Counted from the first letter of the stretch, positions 33,986 through 48,105 are shown. The stretch: DNA of 64,000 nucleotides from Ashinkailepas kermadecensis (GCA_034440615.1 JAOTOM010002240.1:31833-95832), one strand, 5' to 3'. Notes: generated from the letters alone by a model not told the origin. Numbers and translations: made by a program.

Positions 33986-35185
33986 TCGCGTGTGCAACCG
34001 TGACGTCACGTCGGCTAAAATCGTAACTGCCGCAGACAACAAACGCCCACGGGTGGCTGAGTGGGTCAAGTCGGCTGTTCATCCGTCAAGTGAGGCATCC
34101 CGTCAACACCACGTTCATTAACAGCGACCCACCCTGGAGGCCAGCCCGACGGCCTGGCACAGCGGCGGCCATTGAGCGGGGGGTGGGGGAGTAGGCGGTG
34201 CTGCTTTGTCGATCTAATGATTGGCCTAGGGAGCGGTGACCGACCAAACTAAGAGGCGGCACTAATTTTGAAAACCAACTGACAACAGGCCGGTACCACA
34301 TCTTAACCTTCGAAAACCAGAGCTAATTTCCGGCAAATTAGCTCCCCTTTGATATTGGCTGCACTTTGATATTGTTGGATTGTAGACAGTCCAAATTTGC
34401 CGCTATTGTATGGAAAGGCAAGCAACACATGATAAAAATAGCTCGCAGTGCGTCATGCACTACGTCCATATCTGTGGGATGTGATTATGCGGGCGGCAAA
34501 TGCGTGCGCCTGTTGTGAGGTCGATCGCATGCTCGGAGGGTCGGTAGGGTCAACAGCCGTCCTGTGAGCCTCGGTAGCAGGGCTATTCTTGATTTGGTTG
34601 GCGAATGCGCCCGCATCGTCTGTTCCACGCCGGGATGGCTAAAATAGACGGTATGTATGAAGGGCGTGTCGTCTCCAGGTCACGTCACGTCTACATTTGG
34701 CTGCTGGCGGTGGTGAAGATGCCAGTTCTGCCAGACTGGGAATCAGCATGTGCTTGCATGCTGCCACAATTCTACTAGCTGGGGAAAGCGTCAAACATGA
34801 AGGTCAATACTGTGGCCACAGTGCTGACACAGCAGCTGTTTTTAAGATGTAGGTGCTCGAGAAAGCCCCATTCAGACTATGCAGCAAATATCCGAAGTGA
34901 TCACGGAAGTATGTCGCTTACCTGGGATTAAAAATAATAATACCTAATGCTATTCATTCTCAATCCATTCTGATCATTCTCGGTCTAATTTCAATCTGCA
35001 CAGACACCCTCTCAGTTTTGTGCGAATATTGTCCAAGCTGAATATTCTAAAATGTACACCGTCACCTACTGCCGTCTCGTCTCTTCGCATATCATCCGAC
35101 AATCTAATGTCGGCTGCTCCGTCAATCTGATCCCTGATTCTTCGTCTTCAAATAAGTAATCGCTCTTCTCATCTTCACCAATCTA
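33986..35185. other. Single-copy DNA, no gene recognised
   Basis: Frames are 71 codons or less. The left part is CpG-rich like the neighbouring array, and the composition becomes AT-richer after 34300. Confidence 0.5.
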
Positions 35186-35490
<305 letters not shown>

Positions 35491-35626
35491 TCCTCGCACT
35501 CCGCGCAAGACAAACTGCACAACACCGCATCATAACACGCCAGGTCCTAACCGACATCACCACATAGGTGGCAAGCTAATCAAACTCAACCGACGACAAC
35601 AAATTAATCCAATTGTAGCGCTTCCG

Positions 35627-35782
35627 GTTGGTTATTGGTTTTACGACACGTCGACCGTTGAGTCATGTAGCGTCGCCAATCACTCACGCCGATTGGTCGC
35701 GGGCGAAGAGTAGCGACAGGTGAGACTCGAACCCACAACCTTTCGATTGTGAGACGAGCATCTTACCCCTAGACCACTCGTC
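35627..35782 (-). mobile_element. tRNA-derived SINE, copy 3
   Basis: It is nearly identical to copies 1 and 2 over the whole length (A box, B box and CAATAACCAAC tail on the minus strand). The flanks share only TAATC-like words, so a target-site duplication is not convincing here. All three copies being alike suggests recent activity of the family. Confidence 0.92.
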
Positions 35783-37130
35783 TAATCTCCAAACAAGCGT
35801 GGAATGAAAACGAAAGGGGTGTCATCGGAGAGCGCTCGACAAGTAGGGTCAGAATTTCCTCCCCTCAAAAAGTGGCGTCACTAGGGGGGTTTATTAGGTC
35901 ATGATTGACTCCATGTTTTGGCTCTGGGGAGTTTAATTTGAGGAACATTTAAAAAACAAAACTTATTTGGAATCAGAAAGGGAAGGCGACATGGACCATG
36001 GTCCAAACATGCTTGCGCACCCAAAATAATTATATTTTGGAAATGTGCAACATTTTGAGTTTTTACTTCTTGAATTTGTATTTTCTAATGGATAGAGCGC
36101 ACTGAGAAACGTTGCTGTAAGTAAACCTAGCTTCATACAGTGCTTACTTTACTCAGAATCGTCGATTTTAACATTGATAGACAAATATACAAAACAAGTA
36201 AGTCATGAACAACGCAAAAAATCACAAATTCACTTGGTGCGTTTTGTTGCGTCTCTAACGATAAGTAAAAGATGAAAGTTGCATTCAAATCTCCTTTAAA
36301 GCGTGACCCGTTAAAGCGTGATGACTCGTTGAACTTTTTGGAGGTGACCTCACTTGATCTTGTCTAACTTGGTGACCGTGGAAGACCTGACGTCAAATTT
36401 TTCACACAACATGTCAAATTGATGCGGGGAAAGGCATGCCAAGTTTTGGCGCGCTGCCGCGCGCCGTTATTTTCACTCTCCGTGTAAAACCTCGGGGGGA
36501 GGAGCGCAAAATGACCCGCCCCGAGACGGCGCGGATTAAATAGAATGCATTATGCGATTGTGAAAGGGATGTTGGCGGAATGAACGACAAGATTCACTAC
36601 TCACATAGACTGCAAGCTTAACGTTGCAAAAAAATGACGTCTACATTAGATAAATGTGCTTATTGCGCGCTGGCGACCGGATGTGATATACAGGAGCTTT
36701 GTACATGTTCTTCCGTCTGCAGTGACGTCAACGTTCAGTGCATTCTCGTCACACCTTTCAAAAGTTACTTTGTATCTGAAGTGAAATGTGTATTTTAAGG
36801 TACATGAAGTATATAGTAAAATACCTGGAACATTTTGATCTGCCATTGGAGATGCAGCGTAAACATGGCAGGCGTTAGCTCGTAGCATTAGATGGAGATG
36901 CAACCCCCTCCCTCCCGATATATTTAAGCTTAACATTGCACTATGGGAAGCACTGTGAAAATTATCACTGAGCACACAACACTGAATATGTACAATGGTC
37001 ACGTGACCGATGCCACTGCCAAATGATACCATTGCTACTACGTTACCTGCCCAGTCCAGGGGGTCACTACCTTCTACCGGCTCGCTCCCCGGTGGCACAC
37101 GAACACACTGAGCATTGCTGGTGAAGGGCA
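35783..37130. other. Single-copy DNA, no gene recognised
   Basis: The minus strand has a 177-codon frame (37179-36646) that begins inside the next repeat. It has no signal peptide or domain I can identify, so I do not call it a gene. A GC-rich patch near 36450-36535 is the only compositional change. Confidence 0.45.
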
Positions 37131-37133
37131 GCG

Positions 37134-37312
37134 TGAGAGCGCAGTGTGCATTCAGCGTCCCGCATACAGCGTCCAACATCCAACATCCAACATCCTACAC
37201 CTAGCATCCAGCGTATAGTGTACCGCGTACAGCGTACAGCGTACAACATACAGCGCACAGCGTACAGCGTCCTGCAACCAGCATCCAGCATCCAGCATCC
37301 GGTATCCGGCAT
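37134..37312. repeat. Short-period minisatellite of CCAACATCC / CGTACAGCG words
   Basis: 7-10 bp words such as CCAACATCCAACATCC, GCGTACAGCGTACAGCG and CAGCATCCAGCATCC follow one another with a drifting period. The minus-strand frames (MLDAGCRM-like) are repeat translations. Confidence 0.85.
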
Positions 37313-37479
37313 TTAGTCGGTCAATTCGATGCGACAAATCAGCAACGAGTTGACCGAATCTCGACATTGCTTAGGAAAGTTGCATGCCAAGGCCACGACG
37401 TGACAACGAAAACTTGTATCACCCTGGGTAGGATGGGGCCAGTGTGCTTCCCGTTGGACAGAGTTGTACAAGCATATAA

Positions 37480-37481
37480 AT

Positions 37482-37559
<78 letters not shown>

Positions 37560-37580
37560 ATATGTATATGTATATGTATA
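37480..37580. repeat. (AT)n then (GT)n microsatellite
   Basis: An AT run from about 37486 to 37544 passes into GTGTGT and GTATAT steps. Confidence 0.96.
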
Positions 37581-38689
37581 CAATTTTGTGGTGCGGTAGT
37601 CTTACAACTCATACAACTTACAACTCATAATGCGCTCAACTGGGCTTGCGCAACCCGTTGTATTGCTCGTACCCGAGTCTTTGCGTTATTACTATCATGG
37701 TCATGACATTTCTTCATGCTCGTGTCTTCTACAGCTCTAGATTACGAAATGGAGCTATTCGAATAAATGATCTAAAACAAACTGGCCCCTGGCAAGACCG
37801 ATTCACACAGCCACGGTTAGCTAAAATGGCCACAACATTCTGTTATTCTACACGCTCGTGTTTTTCTCCCGGAGGGCCAAAATCCGATAACTGATGCAGT
37901 GGTTAGCTGGAAGTTCGGAGCAGAACTTCCCAGGCTGAATATCGATGGCCGTGTCAAAGTCATAACACTGCTCCATCGCCGCGGCCGTCCTGACGACGAT
38001 CCACAATTGATCCGGGTGTCCAGTATTCACGATCGCTCAGCAACTTGGTACTTACACGGACTCACAACACACACTTTCAAAATTAATTTTAAAAGTTTAG
38101 CGCTCGGCTGAAGTGGAGGGATCTAAAACCACAATAATATTCGGACGTTGGCGGCTTGGAGCCGATGGGCACAACAGAAATTTCGGCACAGCCACTCAAT
38201 CACATTTCGAGTGGATTGTCAGAGACCCAGAAACGAGCACGTCCACCTAACTGTTCAGCCTTCAAAGCAGCTCGCTCACCACTGGTACTACCGCATCGGA
38301 TCTTGCCTTTGTTTCAGTGAAATCAATAAGAATGGCTGGACTTAAAACAGCCACACATAATGCAGTCAACGTGAACATGTTGTTATAATAGTCATAATAG
38401 TCACAATACAAAAATGTTTGACTTTTGAGGGTTATGCAACAGTCTTATATCCATCATGCGACGCCAGGACAGGGTAGGGGTCATGACCTCTGCCGGTACC
38501 GCGTCAGATAAGGGGATATTCCCCTACCCCTATTCAGCAGCAGCACAGACACATTACCGTTTTGGGTCTAACCTGACACCACATTATATGTGTCCAAACC
38601 TGATCCAACAGTTCCCATTAAGCTATCATCCGATGAGCCAGTGGTGGCAAGTCCGCGCAGCCGCGCTGGGTCAACATTAGCAACATTGT
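37581..38689. other. Single-copy DNA, no gene recognised
   Basis: Frames are up to 82 codons, scattered on both strands, with no domain. No repeats are shared with other parts of the window. Confidence 0.5.
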
Positions 38690-39165
38690 CACATTAGCAA
38701 CACACTGATCTTGTGGTCGTCGGTCAACACGGCAGCCGCGCTGGGCCAACTGTGATTATCACATCAGCAACACACTGATCTCGTGGTCGTCGGTCAACAC
38801 GGCAGCCGCGCTGGGCCAACTGTGATTATCACATCAGCAACACACTGATCTCGTGGTCGTCGGTCAACACGGCAGCCGCGCTGGGCCAACTGTGATTATC
38901 ATCAGCAAACACTGATATCGTGGTCGTCGGTCAATACGGCAGCCGCGCTGGGCCAACTGTGATTATCACATCAGCAACACACTGATCTCGTGGTCGTCGG
39001 TCAATACGGCAGCCGTGCTGGGCCAACTGTGATTATCACATCAGCAACACACTGATCTCGTGGTCGTCGGTCAATACGGCAGCCGCGCTGGGCCAACTGT
39101 GATTATCACATCAGCAACACACTGATCTCGTGGTCGTCGGTCAACACGGCAGCCGTCGTTCGGCA
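38690..39165. repeat. 70 bp minisatellite (about 7 units)
   Basis: Units contain GATCTCGTGGTCGTCGGTCA, ACACGGCAGCCGCGCTGGGC, CAACTGTGATTATCACATCA, GCAACACACT. One unit near 38900 is shortened (ATCATCAGCAAACACTG). The first unit is incomplete. Confidence 0.94.
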
Positions 39166-40084
39166 CACAAGACAATGTTTAGTTAGATGCGATGTTCTCG
39201 AGTGTTGACCACGTCTTACTGATAAAGATATAGTGGTCTGCACGGCCACAAACTGCCATACCCACAATGCACTGCTTCTTGGCTAGCTTCACTCTGTAAG
39301 CTCGGTGTAGAGTGCGGGACCGCCGCGGGATGTACCGAGGCAGCCCACGCACACGGTACTCGCACTGAACCAATGTATCGCCAGTAGCTGTGTAGGGCCC
39401 CCGGCTCCCCTACCCATATTGTCCACACGGAACCAACGCAAACCCGCCAACATGATGCGCCAAGTCGGAGCGGCCTGCTCAGTTAGTACCACTGGATGGG
39501 AAAGGCATGTGCTACACTGGATCGGCCCAGCATCCCATCGAAAGAGGCAAGTCTTCTGGAGCATATTTCCAGGCTAATGGTTCATTCAGATGAAAATTCA
39601 CCAAAATAATAATCAAATGAAACCAACAAATAAAACAGCAATGTCTTTTGACGTATGCTTTTTATGCGATAAAATGTGGCTGGTTGGTTATTTGGGTTTA
39701 GGGCGCACCGACTGCGTTGGTCATACAGTGCGCTAAAATGTGCATATTCTCAATCATCAGTAGGATTGAAAAATAAGTATAAAAAAACAATTATCCGACC
39801 AAGAATGCAGCCAATCAGCCCCACGCACAAAGTTGAGCATAACAAGGAGAAGACATCACTCAATTCCTTGCTTGCTTCTTGTTCCAACTATTCTGAATTA
39901 AGGTTGGAAATAGCGAGTGGATTCCACTGCCCCTAAGTTCCCATTGCTCCGATAGGAACGAATTCCGAGTTCGAGGATGATAAATTTGACGGCGAGTGCG
40001 ATATTTGTAAGAATGTTAATTGGTTGCATCGATTTTCCCTCAAACCTACTGCCACGCGGCCGATGCGCGAAGTTGCCGGATCAA
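39166..40084. other. Single-copy DNA with one LINE-tail fragment
   Basis: Apart from the LINE-tail-like segment at 39676-39740, only frames below 92 codons are present, without recognisable domains. Confidence 0.5.
39676..39740 (-). mobile_element. LINE 3'-tail fragment (same type as the RNase H LINE)
   Basis: On the minus strand it reads TTTTAGCGCACTG, then GACCAACGCAGTCGGTGCGC, then CCTAAACCCAAATAACC AACC. This matches the order of words at the 3' end of the RNase H LINE (24776-24830): a GCGC stem arm, GGTCAAAGCGC, TAAACTCAAATAAC. It is probably a short 5'-truncated insertion whose left boundary is unclear. Confidence 0.55.
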
Positions 40085-40500
40085 GCGGCAACAGTGATAG
40101 ACACCAGTGGTGATGAGCGCCAGCTATGGGTGGGCGTCAGCAGTGGTGAGCACCAGCTATGGTGAGCGTCAGTAGTGACAGACACCAGTGGTGATGAGCG
40201 CCAGCTATAGGTGGGCGTCAGCAGTGGTGAGCACCAGCAATGGTGAGCGTCAGTAGTGACAGACACCAGTGGTGATGAGCGCCAGCTATAGGTGGGCATC
40301 AGCAGTGGTGAGCACCAGCTATGGTGAGCGCCAGCAGTGATAGACACCAGTGGTGATGAGCGCCAGCTATAGGTGGGCGTCAGCAGTGGTGAGCACCAGC
40401 CTTGGTGAGCGCCAGCAGTGATAGACACCAGTGGTGATGAGCGCCAGCTATAGGTGGGCGTCAGCAGTGGTGGGCGCCAGCAGCGATGAGCGCCAGCAGG
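40085..40500. repeat. 81 bp minisatellite (about 5 units)
   Basis: Units contain GACACCAGTGGTGATGAGCG, CCAGCTATAGGTGGGCGTCA, GCAGTGGTGAGCACCAGC and ATGGTGAGCGTCAGTAGTGA. Starts fall 81 bp apart (ACACCAGTGG at 40101 and 40182). Internally it is built from shorter related words (GGTGAGC, CCAG). Confidence 0.93.
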
Positions 40501-41529
40501 AGTAGAGGCGGTCCCAGTGTTAGAACAATAGTCGAGACCTAAAACCATTATCTTCAGGCCTTCAACAATGCAACAGGAACTAACGCGGACAAAGAACGCC
40601 ATTCTGGCGAAAATAGCAGCCACACAGAAAACTCGGTGTTGCTTTGTCCCGCGAATTGGTGCGCACGAACGATGCATGATCAAATGGGAAAGGCAAGCGT
40701 AGGAAGCGCCACTGTGACGACCTCAGTTTGAAGTGATAGCGGATGCGTTTTTCACTCGTAAAGACATGGCCAGCTCGAATGTGTCCCACATGTGAACGAC
40801 CAGCATACACAGTGGAACGTTTTACACCAGAGGGGACCAAGAATGTATCTCGATTCAACCAGGGGCGAATCGTCGCCATAGGTATTTGAGGGGAGTTGAC
40901 CTGTTAACATCCAAAATAGTGTTGCCGTTCCACGGCAAGCCCACGGCAGCAGATCGGAACGTGACGAGCCGCTTGTGGTGCGCCTCACCTCGGACACACG
41001 GGACCGTCTCACCACCGATCAGATGACCCTGGGTGGTGTGGAACGGCCTATGCACACACGACACAGCGCGGCATCGTCTCACCACGTGTTACGCGAGCAC
41101 GAGCGCCTCTCACCATAGCGTTTGATTGGACGCTAACGAGGTCATCCCGACTCGCTCGTCCCTTCTTCGATAGAAACGCTGGTGTACGATGCTAGAGGTC
41201 TCTCGCTCGGAGTATATATGTTTTTATGTGGGCATACGCCGCTTGCCTAAAAGCAACATAATTCTCCCCGCTTTTCAAAAATTCCCGGGTGAGATCTGGC
41301 GGTATAAGCTACTCCTTGCTACAAAGCATGGAACGATCCATCGACAGTATGCTGTGTGATTATGATTTTGCTGTTTGATTTTGTTGTGTGCAGCAATTTT
41401 TGAGGACAGAAATGTATGACCGCTGCTTGGGCATCGGAGCCAGATATCGTACCGGTTTTCTCAGTCCGTCCGGTGTTTGCAGCGGAGTCCTGAGCCAGCG
41501 TTGAAGCCGGGAGAGCATCAGTGTGCCTT
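40501..41529. other. Single-copy DNA, no gene recognised
   Basis: Minus-strand frames of 76-99 codons overlap each other without a domain. No transposon protein is seen. Confidence 0.5.
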
Positions 41530-41600
41530 GTGCTGGTTGGTTATTTGAGCTTTACGGCGCATCGACCGACTTTGATCACCGAGCGCCCATCAACAAGAAT
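41530..41600 (-). mobile_element. LINE 3'-tail fragment
   Basis: On the minus strand it reads TGATGGGCGCTCGGTGATCA, AAGTCGGTCGATGCGCCG, TAAAGCTCAAATAACC AACC. It shares the same ordered words as the RNase H LINE tail and the fragment at 39676. Of the fragments, it is also closest to the SINE tail (CGGTCGACGTGTCGTAAAAC). Confidence 0.55.
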
Positions 41601-41685
41601 ATGCCTCGGCTTAAATATACGATGAGGATGGCAAACATTAGTGTCAAATCTCAATGCTGAAGTCAGCGCAATGCTCCATTGTCCC

Positions 41686-42350
41686 GTCCCAGAGTTGAAG
41701 CCGACAGCGTTAGTGTCCCGTCCCAGAGGTGAAGCCGACAGCGTTAGTGTTCCATCCCAGATGTGAAGCCGACAATATTAGTGTTCCATCACAGAGGTGA
41801 AGCCGACAGCGTTAGTGTCCCGTCCCAGAGGTGAAGCCGATAGCGTTAGTGTTCCATCCCAGATGTGAAGCCGACAATATTAGTGTTCCATCCCAGAGGT
41901 GAAGCCGACAGCGTTAGTGTCCCGTCCCAGAGGTGAAGCCGACAGTGTTAGTGTTCCATCCCAGAGGTGAAGCCGACAATATTAGTGTTCCATCCCAGAG
42001 GTGAAGCCGACAGTGTTAGTGTCCCGTCCCAGAGGTGAATCCGACAGTGTTGTCCCATTCTAGAGGTGAAGCCGATAGCGTTAGTGTTCCATCCCAGATG
42101 TGAAGCCGACAATATTAGTGTTCCATCCCAGAGGTGAAGCCGACAGCGTTAGTGTCCCGTCCCAGAGGTGAAGCCGACAGTGTTAGTGTTCCATCCCAGA
42201 GGTGAAGCCGACAATATTAGTGTTCCATCCCAGAGGTGAAGCCGACAGTGTTAGCGTCCCGTCCCAGAGGTGAAGCCGGCAGTCTTAGTGTCCCGTCCCA
42301 GAGGTGAAGCCGGCAGTGTTAGCGTCCCGTCCCAGAGGTGAAGCCGGCAG
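41686..42350. repeat. 34 bp minisatellite (about 19 units)
   Basis: Units contain CCCAGAGGTGAAGCCGACAG, CGTTAGTGTCCCGT, with the variants AATATTAGTGTTCCAT and GATGTGAAGCC. A longer pattern of two or three unit types recurs (for example around 41760-41900 and 42060-42180), suggesting multi-unit duplication. Confidence 0.94.
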
Positions 42351-43794
42351 TGTTTTGTCCGTCAACGCTCCGGTAGAAGTGCGTCACAACATGCCGACGG
42401 CCCATCGCGCCACGAAGGCGGCAGACACCCGGCCACTCAGGCCGGCGGCACAAGTCACAGGCCGGCTCCAACAACAGGTCACAGACGCCCGGCCACACAG
42501 GCCGGCGGCACAGGCCGGCGGCACGCCTCCAAAAACAGGTCGCAGACGCCCCCAGCTGGGCATCACATGCCGGCTCAATCGATGGCCACAAGGCCGATAC
42601 ACTGAACCACAAGGAGCCGCCGACAGACCGGTGTTGCCGGTGCAGAGGCGGCACGCGAAAGTACGCGGACGGTTGACCTGTGGACCCGCTGATCTGAAGA
42701 GTGCACGCACTGTTGCCACATCTAGAGGTTTCCCTCAAAATCTAGAGGACTGACAAGGCGGTTTCAGGGATCAGAGAGGGATGCTCATCTGAGGTGGGCC
42801 TGGAGGGAAATCTAGCGGGTTCAAATTAAGCCCAAGGATGTCACCTTGACGACCAATAAAATACAAAATGCAGTATAAAATGGGCTTTCTCTTCGGGATT
42901 CATGGCTGACGGCTATGCTCACACCTCTCATTTTACCCGAATTGTGTTTCTAGAACAGAAGGAAGAAAAGACTGGAAGGGAGTTAGAAGTTTGCTCTTTG
43001 AACCTGCTCCCCGGTCTATCAGTGTCCCCTGCCACATTAGTCGGCTGGATCCGCCGCTGACAGACAGGACTGAAGATTGTACTGGATGAGTAGGCGAGAT
43101 CGATTTCTCAATAAGAAAAGCATGTCAGTATGCAAGACAGAGGCCATCCAGCCGGTGATGAATGGCCTTCACAGTATTGGCAAGAATTGCGTCACATACA
43201 CCATCGCTCAGAAGATGGTCACCATGTTCAGAAGCTCCGTTGTCTATAAATGTGAATGGCCGGATGGTCTGTAGCACGCAATGTCAGAATATCACAGTTA
43301 TGGTATGTGTCATGCATTTTAATTCATTTATTCATTAATCGCAATATTTTTAAAGACAATAAGCGATCCATAAGGCGAGAGAAAAAGAGGGAGGGAAGAG
43401 AAATGGGATTAATTTGTACACAAAAAAATTGGGAAATCGCCAAAGCTACGGCAGACGAAGTGAGTAAGACGTGATGGGCAGCTATTCCTCGCCCCCAATT
43501 TATCACTTCTAAAACGGACCCCTACTTCGAAAAAAGAAGTTATTCCTGCCATCTCAATAGATGCCAAGAGGGCAATCTACAGCGATTGCGTTCGCCCTCG
43601 CTAAGCCTAGAGGTTTCTAGAGGTTTTGGCATTCAATTTTAGAGGGATTAGGTGGGCCCGATCTGGCAACAGTGAGCGAATGTAACACGTCTGCAGACGG
43701 CAGCCGCAGCAGGCGCGCATGCAACACGTCTACAGGCGGCACACGCCAGGAACCCCTCGCCCACTGTCTTCTGCAGCTATGATTACCACAGGAG
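42351..43794. other. Mostly single-copy DNA, no gene recognised
   Basis: A GC-rich stretch at 42390-42560 holds imprecise duplications of GGCCGGCGGCACA and ACAGACGCCCGGCCAC. The 149-codon plus frame and 139-codon minus frame over it are unconvincing. The remainder has no notable feature. Confidence 0.5.
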
Positions 43795-46700
43795 GGTGAT
43801 GTTCACATTATTGTGGCAGCGGGTGACACGTGGAAGTGTCCCCACCAGGGTGGCAGCGGGTGACACATGAGATGTCCACACTACTGTGGCAGGGGTGACA
43901 CATGAGATGTCCACACTATTGTGGCAGGGGTGACACATGAGATGTCCACACTACTGTGGCAGGGGTGACACATGAGATGTCCACACTATTGTGGCAGGGG
44001 TGACACGTGGAAGTGTCCCCACCAGGGTGGCAGCGGGTGACACATGAGATGTCCACACTACTGTGGCAGGGGTGACACATGAGATGTCCACACTACTGTG
44101 GCAGGGGTGACACATGAGATGTCCACACTATTGTGGCAGCGGGTGACACGTGGAAGTGTCCCCACCAGGGTGGCAGCGGGTGACACATGAGATGTCCACA
44201 CTACTGTGGCAGGGGTGACACATGAGATGTCCACACTACTGTGGCAGGGGTGACACATGAGATGTCCACACTATTGTGGCAGGGGTGACACATGAGATGT
44301 CCACACTACTGTGGCAAGGGTGACACATGAGATGTCCACACTATTGTGGCAGGGGTGACACATGAGATGTCCACACTACTGTGGCAGCGGGTGACACATG
44401 AGATGTCCACACTACTGTGGCAGGGGTGACACATGAGATGTCCACACTATTGTGGCAGCGGGTGACACATGAACGTCCACACTATTGTGGCAGCGGGTGA
44501 CACATGAGATGTCCACACTACTGTGGCAGGGGTGACACATGAACGTCCACACTACTGTGGCAGCGGGTGACACATGAGATGTCCACACTACTGTGGCAGC
44601 GGGTGACACATGAACGTCCACACTATTGTGGCAGGGGTGACACATGAGATATCCACACTATTGTGGCAGGGTGACACATGAGATGTCCACACTACTGTGG
44701 CAGGGGTGACACATGAGATGTCCACACTACTGTGGCAGCGGGTGACACATGAACGTCCACACTATTGTGGCAGCGGGTGACACATGAACGTCCACACTAC
44801 TGTGGCAGCGGGTGACACATGAACGTCCACACTATTGTGGCAGGGGTGACACATGAGATGTCCACACTACTGTGGCAGCGGGTGACACATGAACGTCCAC
44901 ACTATTGTGGCAGGGGTGACACATGAGATATCCACACTATTGTGGCAGCGGGTGACACATGAACGTCCACACTACTGTGGCAGCGGGTGACACATGAACG
45001 TCCACACTATTGTGGCAGCGGGTGGCAATGAGGAAACCCCACTTGTATAACACGGGTGACACATGAGATATCCACACTATTGTGGCAGGGTGACACATGA
45101 GATGTCCACACTACTGTGGCAGGGGTGACACATGAGATGTCCACACTACTGTGGCAGCGGGTGACACATGAGATGTCCACACTATTGTGGCAGGGGTGAC
45201 ACATGAGATGTCCACACTACTGTGGCAGGGGTGACACATGAACGTCCACACTACTGTGGCAGCGGGTGACACATGAACGTCCACACTACTGTGGCAGCGG
45301 GTGACACATGAACGTCCACACTATTGTGGCAGGGGTGACACATGAGATGTCCACACTACTGTGGCAGGGGTGACACATGAGATGTCCACACTACTGTGGC
45401 AGGGGTGACACATGAGATGTCCACACTATTGTGGCAGGGGTGACACGTGGAAGTGTCCCCACCAGGGTGGCAGCGGGTGACACATGAGATGTCCACACTA
45501 CTGTGGCAGGGGTGACACATGAGATGTCCACACTACTGTGGCAGGGGTGACACATGAGATGTCCACACTATTGTGGCAGCGGGTGACACGTGGAAGTGTC
45601 CCCACCAGGGTGGCAGCGGGTGACACATGAGATGTCCACACTACTGTGGCAGGGGTGACACATGAGATGTCCACACTACTGTGGCAGGGGTGACACATGA
45701 GATGTCCACACTATTGTGGCAGGGGTGACACATGAGATGTCCACACTACTGTGGCAGGGGTGACACATGAGATGTCCACACTATTGTGGCAGGGGTGACA
45801 CATGAGATGTCCACACTACTGTGGCAGCGGGTGACACATGAGATGTCCACACTATTGTGGCAGGGGTGACACATGAGATGTCCACACTACTGTGGCAGCG
45901 GGTGACACATGAACGTCCACACTATTGTGGCAGGGGTGACACATGAGATGTCCACACTACTGTGGCAGGGGTGACACATGAACGTCCACACTACTGTGGC
46001 AGCGGGTGACACATGAGATGTCCACACTACTGTGGCAGCGGGTGACACATGAACGTCCACACTATTGTGGCAGGGGTGACACATGAGATATCCACACTAT
46101 TGTGGCAGGGTGACACATGAGATGTCCACACTACTGTGGCAGGGGTGACACATGAGATGTCCACACTACTGTGGCAGCGGGTGACACATGAACGTCCACA
46201 CTATTGTGGCAGCGGGTGACACATGAACGTCCACACTACTGTGGCAGCGGGTGACACATGAACGTCCACACTATTGTGGCAGGGGTGACACATGAGATGT
46301 CCACACTACTGTGGCAGCGGGTGACACATGAGATGTCCACACTACTGTGGCAGCGGGTGACACGTGGAAGTGTCCCCACTACTGTGGCAGCGGGTGACAC
46401 ATGAACGTCCACACTACTGTGGCAGCGGGTGACACATGAACGTCCACACTATTGTGGCAGGGGTGACACATGAGATGTCCACACTACTGTGGCAGCGGGT
46501 GACACATGAGATGTCCACACTACTGTGGCAGCGGGTGACACGTGGAAGTGTCCCCACCAGGGTGGCAGCGGGTGACACATGAACGTCCACACTATTGTGG
46601 CAGCGGGTGACACATGAACGTCCACACTACTGTGGCAGCGGGTGACACATGAACGTCCACACTATTGTGGCAGGGGTGACACATGAGATGTCCACACTAC

Positions 46701-48105
46701 TGTGGCAGCGGGTGACACATGAGATGTCCACACTACTGTGGCAGCGGGTGACACATGAACGTCCACACTATTGTGGCAGCGGGTGACACATGAACGTCCA
46801 CACTATTGTGGCAGCGGGTGACACATGAACGTCCACACTACTGTGGCAGGGGTGACACATGAACGTCCACACTATTGTGGCAGGGGTGACACATGAGATA
46901 TCCACACTATTGTGGCAGCGGGTGACACATGAACGTCCACACTACTGTGGCAGCGGGTGACACATGAACGTCCACACTATTGTGGCAGCGGGTGGCAATG
47001 AGGAAACCCCACTTGTATAACACGGGTGACACATGAGATATCCACACTATTGTGGCAGGGTGACACATGAGATGTCCACACTACTGTGGCAGGGGTGACA
47101 CATGAGATGTCCACACTACTGTGGCAGCGGGTGACACATGAGATGTCCACACTATTGTGGCAGGGGTGACACATGAGATGTCCACACTACTGTGGCAGGG
47201 GTGACACATGAACGTCCACACTACTGTGGCAGCGGGTGACACATGAACGTCCACACTACTGTGGCAGCGGGTGACACATGAACGTCCACACTATTGTGGC
47301 AGCGGGTGGTAATGAGGAAACCCCACTTGTATAACACGGGTGACACATGAGATATCCACACTATTGTGGCAGGGTGACACATGAGATGTCCACACTACTG
47401 TGGCAGGGGTGACACATGAGATGTCCACACTACTGTGGCAGGGGTGACACATGAGATGTCCACACTACTGTGGCAGCGGGTGACACATGAGATGTCCACA
47501 CTACTGTGGCAGCGGGTGACACATGAACGTCCACACTACTGTGGCAGCGGGTGACACATGAACGTCCACACTACTGTGGCAGCGGGTGACACATGAGATG
47601 TCCACACTATTGTGGCAGGGGTGACACATGAGATGTCCACACTATTGTGGCAGCGGGTGGTAATGAGGAAACCCCACTTGTATAACACGGGTGACACATG
47701 AGATGTCCGCACTATTGTGGCAGGGTGACACATGAGATGTCCGCACTATTGTGGCAGCGGGTGGCACATGAACGTCCACACTACTGTGGCAGCGGGTGGT
47801 AATGAGGAAACCCCACTTGCATAACACGGGTGACACATGAGATGTCCGCACTATTGTGGCAGGGGTGACACATGAGATGTCCACACTATTGTGGCAGCGG
47901 GTGGTAATGAGGAAACCCCACTTGTATAACACGGGTGACACATGAGATGTCCGCACTATTGTGGCAGGGTGACACATGAGATGTCCGCACTATTGTGGCA
48001 GCGGGTGGCACATGAACGTCCACACTACTGTGGCAGCGGGTGGTAATGAGGAAACCCCACTTGCATAACACGGGTGACACATGAGCAACGTTCCCATTAC
48101 TGTAG
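43795..48105. repeat. Large satellite array, 34-36 bp units, with higher-order structure
   Basis: About 120 units read TGACACATGAGATGTCCACA, CTACTGTGGCAGGGG, or the variants with CATGAACGTCC, CTATTGTGG and CAGCGGG. Rarer units carry GTGGAAGTGTCCCCACCAGG or TGAGGAAACCCCACTTGTAT. Blocks are repeated almost exactly: 43921-44460 matches 45361-45900 (offset 1440), 44880-45330 matches 46850-47300 (offset 1970), and about 47650-47830 matches 47894-48074 (offset 244). No coding role is seen. The minus-strand frames of 64-111 codons are by-products. Confidence 0.96.

Noticed and set aside
33231..34082. 283-codon minus-strand frame
   Set aside because: It is the translation of a 43 bp tandem repeat; the same peptide words occur in all three frames.
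36646..37179. 177-codon minus-strand frame
   Set aside because: It starts inside a short-period repeat and matches no family I know, with no supporting start context or signal peptide.
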